Part shown: positions 53,646-60,459 of the stretch, piece by piece
Numbering within the stretch: position 1 is the first letter of the stretch
Layout of the letters: every line of letters starts with the position of its first letter
From: Sphingomonas sp. HMP6
GTDB lineage: Bacteria > Pseudomonadota > Alphaproteobacteria > Sphingomonadales > Sphingomonadaceae
Assembly (NCBI RefSeq): GCF_013374095.1
Contig: NZ_AP022672.1
Coordinates: forward strand, 3,055,501-3,119,500
DNA length: 64,000 bases
Reading direction: 5' to 3'
Notes under the pieces: generated by a model
Databases searched by the model: none
The model's input: only the letters and a program-made list of their open reading frames with translations
Told to the model about the DNA's origin: nothing
Made by a program: the position numbers and the translations under genes

Positions 53646-54473
53646 TCAGCAGTCGGTGACGGCCGTGCCCGTTCCGCCGCTGGCAGGCGCGCGGTTGAAG
53701 CCGGGGGCCTCGGTCGCCTCCAATTTGGCCTTCATCGACGCGAATTCGGTCTGCATCGCGACGACAGCATCATTGGCTGGCTTCACCGCCGCGAGGATCG
53801 CGCTGGCGACCTGTTCGCCCATCGCGGTCGCGAATTTGGCGGCGTCGAAGGCATTGTCATTGGCCGGGGTCTTGGGCTGTTCGACCGGCTTCTCAGGCTC
53901 GGCCTTGCTGAACATCGCGGCGAAGCTCGCGAAGCCCGCCTTGATCGCCTCGGCGACGCCGGCGGAATCGGCCGGCTTGGTATCGAATTCGATCGCGACG
54001 GGTTCGGGCGAGGCCGCGAACACCGTGCCAGGCGCGGTGCGCGAAAAGGATAGCGCCTGCGTACCGATCGAGGCGGGCTTGTCGGTGAAGGCGAGGCCGA
54101 TCAGGCCGATCTTGTCGGTGCCGGCGTAGCTCGGCGTTAGCTCGACCGAGGGGAAGGGTTTTTGCGCGGCACCGGCGAGGGCAACGAGCTGATCGTTGGC
54201 ATCGACCTGGCAATACAGCGCGCGGCGCTGCTCGCTCTTGCCGTCGATCATGATGGCATCGGTCTGCGCCTTTACGGCCACCACATTGCCATAGCCGTTG
54301 AAGGGCGGTTCGGGGCTGAAGCCCGCGATATGCTCGATATTGATCCGCGGGCTGTAGGTTTCGGCGTTGAAGGTCTCGACGATCTGATCGATCCAGGCGG
54401 GATCGATCACGCGGCCGTCGCTGATCGTCTGGCCCGCGACGAAAGCGCGGAAGAACTTGCTCTTGGTGCCCAT
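53646..54473 (-). CDS. O: Capsid scaffolding protein/protease gpO (275 aa)
   Basis: The N-terminal protease domain (RINIEHIAGFSPEPPFNGYG, LYCQVDANDQLVALAGAAQK, PSVELTPSYAG, then GLAFTDKPAS) contains the His and Ser regions of the family. A helical scaffold tail follows. It processes itself and gpN during capsid assembly. Confidence 0.92.
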   Translation of the reverse strand: MGTKSKFFRAFVAGQTISDGRVIDPAWIDQIVETFNAETYSPRINIEHIAGFSPEPPFNGYGNVVAVKAQTDAIMIDGKSEQRRALYCQVDANDQLVALAGAAQKPFPSVELTPSYAGTDKIGLIGLAFTDKPASIGTQALSFSRTAPGTVFAASPEPVAIEFDTKPADSAGVAEAIKAGFASFAAMFSKAEPEKPVEQPKTPANDNAFDAAKFATAMGEQVASAILAAVKPANDAVVAMQTEFASMKAKLEATEAPGFNRAPASGGTGTAVTDC

Positions 54474-54575
54474 GGCGGTCTGGTCCCTCGGATCGGTGCG
54501 TGCCGCCCAATCCGGTTAGGGGTGGGCATCTAGGGCCGCAAAAGGCACCGAAGAGCGCGCGCATCTCAAGCCAGC

Positions 54576-54604
54576 GCTTTTGTAGAAACCCATTCTACAA
54601 AAGC
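54576..54604 (+). promoter_or_regulatory. Ogr-like dyad upstream of P
   Basis: 12-bp arms GCTTTTGTAGAA / TTCTACAAAAGC around ACCCA, centre 59 bp from the P start. The asymmetric ACCCA reads toward P, so P is the likely target. The O gene diverges on the other side and could also be served. Confidence 0.65.
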
Positions 54605-54648
54605 ACCGGCTGCGAGCCGCGCCGATCGCATGGCTAGGTTCGCGCGCC

Positions 54649-56469
54649 ATGAGCAAGCTTCCGCCCGATACCGGCATGCCGCTGCCCGCCTCGACCGCGC
54701 CGATCGCGATCGACGCGCGACGGCAGGCGCGCAGCCTGTACTGGCGCGGTTGGGGGGTGACGCAGATCGCCGGCGAGCTCGGCCTCGTACGTGCGACCGT
54801 CCAGGCGTGGAAGGACCGCGAGAAGTGGGACGAGGCCCCGTCGCTGTCTAAGATCGAAGACGCGCTGGAATGTCGCCTCAACACGCTGATCGCCAAGGAC
54901 AACAAGACGGGCGGTGATTTTAAGGAAATCGATCTGTTGATGCGCGCCGTCGTATCGGGCGCGCGGGTGCGCCGGTTCGAAGCGCCAGGCGGACACGAAG
55001 GCGATCTCAACGAGAAGGTCGGCAATCGTAACGCCGGAGAGCGCAAGAAGCCGGTAAAGAACCATTTCACGACCGAGCAAGTCGAGCAGCTCGAGGAAAT
55101 CTTCATGGCCGAGCTGTTCGGCTATCAGGAGGATTGGTGGTGGGCGAAGGACGAGCGCACCCGCATGATCCTGAAGTCGCGCCAGATCGGCGCGACCTGG
55201 TACTTCGCGCGCGAGGCGCTGCTCGACGCGCTACGCGGGGGCGGGAACCAGATATTCCTGTCGGCGTCGAAGGCGCAGGCGCATATCTTCCGGGGATACA
55301 TCGTCCAGTTCGCAGCGCGTGTCGGCGTCAAGCTGCAGGGCGACCCGATCGTCCTGAAGGCCGACACGATTCCCGAGGGCGAACCGGCAGCCGAGCTGAT
55401 CTTCCTCGGCACCAACGCCCGCACCGCGCAGGGTTATCACGGCAATTTCTACTTCGACGAATTCTTCTGGACCTACGGGTTCGAGGAACTGAACAAGGTC
55501 GCCAGCGCGATGGCGATGCACAAGCGCTGGCGCCGGACCTATTTCTCGACGCCATCGAGCGTCGCGCACCAGGCGCATCCATATTGGACGGGCGAGCGGC
55601 GCAACCGGCGCGTCAAGAAGGCCGACCGGATCGAGATCGATGTCAGCCATGCCGCGCTGAAGGGTGGGCACCGCTGCGAAGACAATGTCTGGCGACAGAT
55701 CGTGACGATCGAGGACGCGGCCGAGCGGGGTTGCGACCTGTTCGACGTGGACGAGCTGCGCATCGAATATGCGCCGGACGAATTCGCTAATCTCCTGATG
55801 TGCCAGTTCGTCGACGACAGCCTGTCGGCGTTCAAGTTCAACGAGCTGCAGCGCTGTTCGGTCGATACGATGGTCGACTGGGCTGATTTCAACCCGATCG
55901 CCAAGCGCCCGGTGGGAGCCCGCGAAGTGTGGGCGGGATACGATCCGCAGGAAAGCGAGGATGGCGACAATGCCGCGCTGGTGATCGCGCTGCCGCCTGG
56001 CGGGCCGGGCGGCAAGTTCCGGATGCTGGAGCGGCATCAGTTCCGCGGACTCGATTTCGAGGCGCAAGCGACGATGATCGTGGCGATCCTGGCGCGCTAT
56101 AACTGCACCTATCTCGGCATCGATGCCAATGGCGTGGGCGCGGCCGTCTATCAGCTGCTGCGCGACAAGATGCGCGGCGTGGTGAAGATCGAATATTCGG
56201 TCGAAGCCAAGGTCACGATGGTGATGAAGGCGCAGCATACGATCGCCCGGCAGCGGGTCGAATGGGATGCCGGCTGGATCGACCTGCAATCATCTTTCCT
56301 GTCGATCAAGAAGACGCTCACCGGCAGCGGCCGCGCGATCACCTTCAAGGCGAGCCGCACCGAGGACGTCGGCCATGCCGACCTCGCCTGGGCGGCGATG
56401 CACATTTTTATCAACGAACCCCTTGACGGCAACGCGCGGCCAAAGACGCGCATGGAGATCTTCGAATGA
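54649..56469 (+). CDS. P: Terminase ATPase subunit gpP (606 aa)
   Basis: The packaging motor. It has an N-terminal HTH (YWRGWGVTQIAGELGLVRAT), the adenine/Walker A region MILKSRQIGATWYFAREALL, and Walker B NFYFDEFFW. The C-terminal RNase H-like nuclease has AGYDPQESEDGDNAALVIAL. Its position and divergence from O match P2. Confidence 0.95.
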   Translation: MSKLPPDTGMPLPASTAPIAIDARRQARSLYWRGWGVTQIAGELGLVRATVQAWKDREKWDEAPSLSKIEDALECRLNTLIAKDNKTGGDFKEIDLLMRAVVSGARVRRFEAPGGHEGDLNEKVGNRNAGERKKPVKNHFTTEQVEQLEEIFMAELFGYQEDWWWAKDERTRMILKSRQIGATWYFAREALLDALRGGGNQIFLSASKAQAHIFRGYIVQFAARVGVKLQGDPIVLKADTIPEGEPAAELIFLGTNARTAQGYHGNFYFDEFFWTYGFEELNKVASAMAMHKRWRRTYFSTPSSVAHQAHPYWTGERRNRRVKKADRIEIDVSHAALKGGHRCEDNVWRQIVTIEDAAERGCDLFDVDELRIEYAPDEFANLLMCQFVDDSLSAFKFNELQRCSVDTMVDWADFNPIAKRPVGAREVWAGYDPQESEDGDNAALVIALPPGGPGGKFRMLERHQFRGLDFEAQATMIVAILARYNCTYLGIDANGVGAAVYQLLRDKMRGVVKIEYSVEAKVTMVMKAQHTIARQRVEWDAGWIDLQSSFLSIKKTLTGSGRAITFKASRTEDVGHADLAWAAMHIFINEPLDGNARPKTRMEIFE

Positions 56470-57488
56470 ACGAGCTGCCCCCGTTCGGCGCCGCGGCGCG
56501 CGATAGCGATCGTCCGCGCGAGCCGCTGATCTTCAGCTTCGGCGACCCCGAGCCGGTGCTCAACCGGCGCGAGATCATGGACCTGATCGAATGCGTCCAT
56601 AACGGGCGCTGGTACGAGCCGCCGATCTCGCTCGATGGCCTGGCGCGTGCGTTCCGCGTATCGCCGCACCACAGCTCGGCGATCATCCTGAAGCGCAATT
56701 TGCTCGCCGCGTCGTTCGAGCCGACGCCCTTGCTCAGCCATACGGCTTTCAAGGCCTTCGTCCAGGATCTGCTGGTATTCGGCAACGGCTACCTCGAAGA
56801 GCGCAAGAACGTACTGGGCGGCACGATGCGGCTCGATCACTCGCTGGCGAAATATACCCGGCGCGGGCTGGTCGCGGGGCAGTTCTTTTTCGTGCCGGGG
56901 TATCTGCAAGAGACCGAGTTCCGGCCGGGCAGCGTGGTCCAGGTGATGCAGGCCGACATCAACCAGGAGATTTACGGCGTGCCCGAATATCTGAGCGCGC
57001 TGCAGTCGGCGTTGCTCAACGAGGCCGCGACGCTGTTCCGTCGGCGCTATTACCTCAACGGCAGCCATGCCGGGTACATCCTTTATGCGACCGGCGATAT
57101 CGACGTGAACGATACCGATGCGATCAAAGAAGCGATGCGCAACTCGAAGGGGCCGGGCAACTTCAAGAACATGTTCGTCCATGCCCCGAACGGCAAGGAA
57201 GGCAGCATCAAGATCCTGCCGATCGCCGAGGTGGGGGCGAAGGACGAGTTCCTCGGCATCAAGAACGCGACGCGCGACGACGTGCTGGCCGCGCACCGGA
57301 CGCCGCCATCGGTGCTGGGCATCGTGCCGGCGCAAGGATCGCAGCTCGGCAAGACGAGCGAAGTGGTCGACATGTTCTTCGAGCTGGAGATCGAGCCACT
57401 GCAGGCGGCGTGCCTGGCGGCGAATGACGCGCTTGGGTTCGAGGCGATCCGGTTCAAGGCGCGGAGCCGTTCGGCACCGGCCGCATAG
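56466..57488 (+). CDS. Q: Portal protein gpQ (340 aa)
   Basis: SFGDPEPVLNRREIMDLIEC, RAFRVSPHHSSAIILKRNLL and IYGVPEYLSALQSALLNEAA mark the P2 portal family. The ATG overlaps the P stop (ATGA). Confidence 0.95.
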   Translation: MNELPPFGAAARDSDRPREPLIFSFGDPEPVLNRREIMDLIECVHNGRWYEPPISLDGLARAFRVSPHHSSAIILKRNLLAASFEPTPLLSHTAFKAFVQDLLVFGNGYLEERKNVLGGTMRLDHSLAKYTRRGLVAGQFFFVPGYLQETEFRPGSVVQVMQADINQEIYGVPEYLSALQSALLNEAATLFRRRYYLNGSHAGYILYATGDIDVNDTDAIKEAMRNSKGPGNFKNMFVHAPNGKEGSIKILPIAEVGAKDEFLGIKNATRDDVLAAHRTPPSVLGIVPAQGSQLGKTSEVVDMFFELEIEPLQAACLAANDALGFEAIRFKARSRSAPAA

Positions 57489-57492
57489 AATT

Positions 57493-57605
57493 CCGCCCGG
57501 TGCTTTGCCCGGGCGGGGGAGACCGGGCTGCCACCCGGCCAACCGACGAGGATCAGCTCGCCACGACCAATCGGCCATCGGCCGTCCCGCACCCGGCAAA
57601 CCGGG
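57493..57605. ncRNA. Possible structured RNA or hairpin array after Q
   Basis: Four hairpins in 113 bases: CCGCCCGG/CCGGGCGG (57493-57516), CCGGG/CCCGG (57523-57538), CGGCC/GGCCG (57572-57584) and CCCGG/CCGGG (57592-57605). There is no T-run, so it is not a typical terminator, and no good open frame fits. It lies between Q and the methylase. Confidence 0.35.
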
Positions 57606-57634
57606 CGGGGTCCTAAAAGAGCGAGAAATCCAAC

Positions 57635-58441
57635 ATGTACACCATGAATGACGTCAAATCCGTGTCCCCCGCCAGCGGTTACATCGGGGGAAAGCGTAAT
57701 CTTGCGCGCCGCCTGGTCCCGTTGATCGATGGGACGAGCCACGAAAGCTACGCCGAACCCTTTGTCGGGATGGGCGGCATCTTCCTGCGACGACGACGCA
57801 GGCCGCGCGCCGAGTATATAAACGACGTCTCGGGAGACATCGCGACCTTTTTCCGGGTGCTGCAAGAGCACTATCCCTACGTGATCGACATGCTGCGCTT
57901 TCGCGTGACCAGCCGGGCGGAGTTCGATCGGTTGAAGGCGATGCCGGCCGAGCGGTTGACCGACCTGCAGCGCGCGGTGCGCTTCCTTTACCTTCAGCGC
58001 TTGGCGTTCGGGGGGAAGGTGAGCGGCCGTCATTTCGGCGTCGATGCTCGAGCGGGTGCGCGATTTGACGACGGCAAGCTGGAGCCGCTGCTCGCAGAGA
58101 TCCACGATCGGCTCGCCGGCGTCGTGATCGAACAGCTCGGTTATGCCGACTTCATCAAGCGCTACGACTCGGCCGGCACGCTGTTCTATCTCGATCCGCC
58201 CTATTGGGGATGCGAGACTGACTATGGCCAGGACGTGTTCGGGCGCGCCGACTTCGAGCACCTGGCGGCGCAGCTCGGCGCGATCAAGGGTCGTTTCCTG
58301 CTTTCGATCAATGACACGCCTGGCGTGCGCGCGGTGTTTGCCGGGTTCGCGATGCGCGAGTTCGAGACGACGTACACGGTCGGCGCGGGTGCCGCGTCCA
58401 AAGCGGCCGAGCTGCTGATCTCGAACTACCCGGTCGGCTAG
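57635..58441 (+). CDS. D12-class DNA adenine methylase (268 aa)
   Basis: SAM site GYIGGKRNLARR and EPFVGMGGIFL near residues 15-50, and the catalytic DPPYWGCE with DPPY at residues 187-190. This is the Dam/D12 type of N6-adenine methylase, with unknown sequence target. Phages use such enzymes to evade host restriction. It ends against the minus-strand SOS-type operon. Confidence 0.85.
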   Translation: MYTMNDVKSVSPASGYIGGKRNLARRLVPLIDGTSHESYAEPFVGMGGIFLRRRRRPRAEYINDVSGDIATFFRVLQEHYPYVIDMLRFRVTSRAEFDRLKAMPAERLTDLQRAVRFLYLQRLAFGGKVSGRHFGVDARAGARFDDGKLEPLLAEIHDRLAGVVIEQLGYADFIKRYDSAGTLFYLDPPYWGCETDYGQDVFGRADFEHLAAQLGAIKGRFLLSINDTPGVRAVFAGFAMREFETTYTVGAGAASKAAELLISNYPVG

Positions 58442-58572
58442 AGGCCGATCCATCCCATGACGGCCGCGACGATCGCCGCGGCCGTCATCACGCCCGACCC
58501 GAGTACCAGCGTTGCTAGGACGAGATGCTCGACTCGGGCGGCTAGTGATTGTCGGGTGACGCGGCGCGGCAT
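58438..58572 (-). CDS. Small membrane peptide of the LexA-box operon (44 aa)
   Basis: The translation begins MPRRVTRQSLAARVEHLVLA and ends in a hydrophobic helix region (MTAAAIVAAVMGWIGL). It has one or two short membrane segments. It lies 9 bases behind the 82-residue gene and overlaps the methylase stop by four bases at its own 3' end. The function is unknown. Confidence 0.5.
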   Translation of the reverse strand: MPRRVTRQSLAARVEHLVLATLVLGSGVMTAAAIVAAVMGWIGL

Positions 58573-58581
58573 CGGTCGATC

Positions 58582-58830
58582 CTATTCGGTGATCGCCGGA
58601 ACGCCAGAGCCTCCTTCAAAATTCGCAAAGCTGAAGGGGGGCGGGGGCGGGGCCTGCGACAGGATGTCCAGGCGCTGCAGCTTGTCGGCGAGGATCCCCG
58701 CGGCGATGTAGCGCGCCTTGTCGCGATCGGCCGTGATGTTCGATGACAGCTGCTTGCGGAGCGTCGGCGTCCAGCCGCGCATGCCCGCGAACAACAGGTG
58801 GATAAGTTCGTCTCGGTCTACTTGGCGCAC
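58582..58830 (-). CDS. Unknown phage protein under a LexA-type box (82 aa)
   Basis: The start is GTG at 58830, seven bases after GGGAG; an upstream TTG is too close to that site. The protein begins VRQVDRDELIHLLFAGMRGW and is helical, then has a proline-rich tail (APPPPPFSF). No family is recognised. Because it is the first gene after an SOS-type box in a P2-like prophage, an antirepressor-like role (as 186 Tum) is a hypothesis only. Confidence 0.55.
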   Translation of the reverse strand: MRQVDRDELIHLLFAGMRGWTPTLRKQLSSNITADRDKARYIAAGILADKLQRLDILSQAPPPPPFSFANFEGGSGVPAITE

Positions 58831-58856
58831 GTTCAATCTCCCTTATGGTCTGCGCA

Positions 58857-58871
58857 GAACATAAGTAGAAC
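58857..58871 (-). promoter_or_regulatory. LexA (SOS) box, GAAC-N7-GAAC
   Basis: GAAC ATAAGTA GAAC on the plus strand is GTTC-N7-GTTC on the minus strand, the direct-repeat LexA site of alphaproteobacteria. It lies 26 bases upstream of the GTG of the 82-residue gene and overlaps a candidate TATGTT -10 box with TTGCTT 18 bases before it. Confidence 0.7.
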
Positions 58872-59295
58872 ATTTCCAACAAAGCAAGATAGCTGCGCAT
58901 CTGGTCACGCGCTCTCCAGAGACAGCCCCACCCAAGGGGGGCTAGGGAGCCCGTACAGGGCATGGGCAACTCAGGGTTGCGACGCTTGGCTTTCCTCGAT
59001 CGTGCCCTGCAGCGTGGCGCTCCCCGGGCAGGGCGGGCATGCCGGGCCAGGACCGTCGCGACCCCAAATCAAGCGCTTTGTCCCCCACCTCGCCCGCCCA
59101 CTTTTCGTGTCCCTTTTATTGCAGCCGAAACGGGTTTTTGCCGGAGGGCAGCCCGCGCCTACAGAAAGCCGCCATTTCGTGGCCCGGAGCGTGTTGCAGA
59201 TTAATGCAGCTGGCGACCTGTTTGCCAGGCCCGCGCGTAGCTCCGTTTCGATCGTCAATTCGCAGCGGCAAATCGCGAGCGACGGGTAGGGGAGT
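58872..59295. other. Gene-free stretch, nothing recognised
   Basis: About 420 bases without a supported gene, RNA or repeat. Open frames here read both ways but have no ribosome binding site, no family resemblance and biased composition of shadow type. Confidence 0.4.
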
Positions 59296-59554
59296 CGGGA
59301 AAACCCCAATCTCGCCAACCTTCGCCGAAAGTGGCTGTTAAGTCACTGAAAAGACGCCGCTTATGGATTGCGATCTCACCCCAATCTTTTGCAATATCTT
59401 GAGGGCGCAACCCCAATGTAATTGAAAACAATAGATATTTTTCGGGGGTATGGTTGGGTCTAGATAGTATAATCAGGTTATAGAAAGATTGGGGTAAATG
59501 TTGGGGTAAAAATGGCGGAAAACCGTGCAGGTTGGGGATATTGGGGTTTTCCCG
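59296..59554. repeat. ACCCCAAT repeat array inside 15-bp inverted repeats
   Basis: CGGGAAAACCCCAAT (59296-59310) and its inverse ATTGGGGTTTTCCCG (59540-59554) bound an AT-rich segment. ACCCCAAT or a one-base variant occurs forward at 59303, 59378 and 59410 and reversed at 59488, 59500 and 59540, with a weaker copy (GTTGGGGA) at 59531. A perfect TATAAT lies at 59468-59473. It could be the control region of the HIRAN gene or an origin-like iteron cluster. Confidence 0.65.
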
Positions 59555-59596
59555 CGTGCTACTATTTCCTCTGGCCCGCCCTACGAAAGCATCGGA

Positions 59597-59998
59597 ATGG
59601 ACGATCGTGAATTGAGCCTCGCTGTCGTCGGTCTGGACTTCGCGAAACCGGACAAGTCGAAAAGCAACCGGCGCTTCGAGGTGGCGCTGTGCGCGCCAGG
59701 GGAAGCGGTCGAGCTGCGGCCGGAGCCTCGCAATCGCGCAGACCGCAACGCAGTCGCCGCCTTCAGCCAGCGTGGCATCCAGCTAGGCTACCTCACGGCC
59801 GAGCGCGCACCGTGGATCGTGCGCAAGATCAATGCCGGCGAGACGTTCGAGGCGGTATTCCAGGAGGCCACGAGTTCGGCCGCGATCATTCGGGTCCGGT
59901 TCGGGGGAGGCGCTCCCACCCTGCCGACGCGGCGATCGCCGCAGCAGCAGCCCGCAGATTTCTGGTCGGATCCCGATGGTTCCGATTGGGGGGCGTGA
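59597..59998 (+). CDS. HIRAN-domain protein (133 aa)
   Basis: LAVVGLDFAKPDKSK, VELRPEPRNRADRNAVAAFS and LGYLTAERAPWIVRKI form the HIRAN fold, known in HLTF-type proteins to bind DNA 3' ends. The stand-alone form is common in phages. The ATG at 59597 is chosen since the longer frame would run into the repeat array. It is the last phage gene before attR. Confidence 0.78.
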   Translation: MDDRELSLAVVGLDFAKPDKSKSNRRFEVALCAPGEAVELRPEPRNRADRNAVAAFSQRGIQLGYLTAERAPWIVRKINAGETFEAVFQEATSSAAIIRVRFGGGAPTLPTRRSPQQQPADFWSDPDGSDWGA

Positions 59999-60000
59999 TT

Positions 60001-60023
60001 ACTTCGGGAATACTGCGGGACTC
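60001..60023. repeat. 23-bp direct repeat, right copy
   Basis: The same 23 bases as in int (22909-22931). It lies just after the HIRAN stop. It is followed by near-repeats of TTCCCTCT up to 60060, which may be integrase arm-type sites. Confidence 0.85.
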
Positions 60024-60085
60024 TCGGTTCCCTCTATTTCCCTCTGGTTCCCTTTCGTTCCGAAAAACGGCCCGAAAGAGCGGCC

Positions 60086-60113
60086 TTGTGTGTATGAAAA
60101 ACGGCGCTATTAC
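60086..60113 (+). promoter_or_regulatory. Candidate phage-derived promoter for the restored tRNA-Val
   Basis: TTGTGT (60086-60091) and TATTAC (60108-60113) are spaced by 16 bases, ending 17 bases before the mature tRNA. Because the 5' half of the tRNA is phage-supplied here, the phage must also supply transcription. Confidence 0.4.
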
Positions 60114-60128
60114 GCGGTTTCCCTGCGA

Positions 60129-60170
60129 GGGGGCGATTAGCTCAGTTGGTAGAGCGTCTCGTTTACACCG
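60129..60170. repeat. attR: 42-bp right copy of the attachment repeat
   Basis: It is identical to attL and covers the 5' half of the intact tRNA gene plus two leading G. Confidence 0.9.
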
Positions 60171-60206
60171 AGAATGTCGGCGGTTCGAGCCCGTCATCGC
60201 CCACCA
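60131..60206 (+). tRNA. tRNA-Val (anticodon TAC)
   Basis: A full 76-base cloverleaf with encoded CCA. The acceptor arm is GGGCGAT/ATCGCCC, the D arm GCTC/GAGC, the anticodon stem TCTCG/CGAGA with loop TTTACAC, and the T arm GGCGG/CCGTC with loop TTCGAGC. The first 40 bases come from the phage copy and the last 36 from the host. Confidence 0.97.
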
Positions 60207-60298
60207 TTCCCTGGCCACCCGATTTTCCTTGCACCAATGATGGCGCATATCGGCCATCAGGGCGTGGTCCGCGGCCGGTGCGTATAGGCAAGCTCATT

Positions 60299-60327
60299 TT
60301 CGCTATGTATTATCGATGTAATACACT
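60299..60327 (+). promoter_or_regulatory. Candidate promoter and palindromic operator of the RND gene
   Basis: The palindrome GTATTATCGATGTAATAC (60307-60324) lies between a weak TTCGCT and a TACACT box. It is like operators of TetR/PadR-type regulators that control efflux pumps. A 31-codon open frame (60368-60463) with GAGAG upstream ends by overlapping the RND ATG (ATGA). Confidence 0.4.
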
Positions 60328-60459
60328 ATAGCACTCGGCGATCTAATAGTCTGCCGAGAGTTTAGCGATGCCCAGCATTTCAGTGTCCCGGATATCCCGC
60401 CCGCTGCGCGGCGTGGCCTGTGGCGACGTCGGTACCTGCGTCAGTCCGCGGGTGTCCGC

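Larger units (their letters stand above)
22805..60170. mobile_element. P2-like prophage, apparently complete (about 37.3 kb)
   Basis: It is bounded by a 42-bp direct repeat (22805-22846 and 60129-60170). An integrase gene lies immediately inside the left end. It carries repressor and Cro, primase-helicase, Ogr, lysis genes and recognisable counterparts of P2 genes D, U, T, E, E', FII, FI, W, V, H/G-type fibre genes, I, J, S, R, X, L, M, N, O, P and Q. All are open reading frames of normal length with no visible frameshift. The V-W pair lies downstream of the fibre genes instead of before J, unlike P2. Confidence 0.95.

Noticed and set aside
41809..54604. The three dyads as transcription terminators
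   Set aside because: They lack a T-run, lie just upstream of gene starts, keep spacing of 56-59 bp to start codons and have an oriented spacer, so a regulatory site fits better.
58971..59318. 115-residue minus-strand frame and the overlapping plus frame at 58798-59289
   Set aside because: No ribosome binding site and no recognisable domain; they overlap each other and extend into the repeat array region.
22909..60023. The 23-bp repeat as the att core
   Set aside because: The 42-bp tRNA repeat explains the ends: attR rebuilds a complete tRNA. The 23-bp copies are at unequal distances from the ends.
22805..60170. Diversity-generating retroelement or CRISPR array in the prophage
   Set aside because: No reverse transcriptase gene, no template/variable repeat pair at the fibre genes and no regular repeat-spacer pattern was found.
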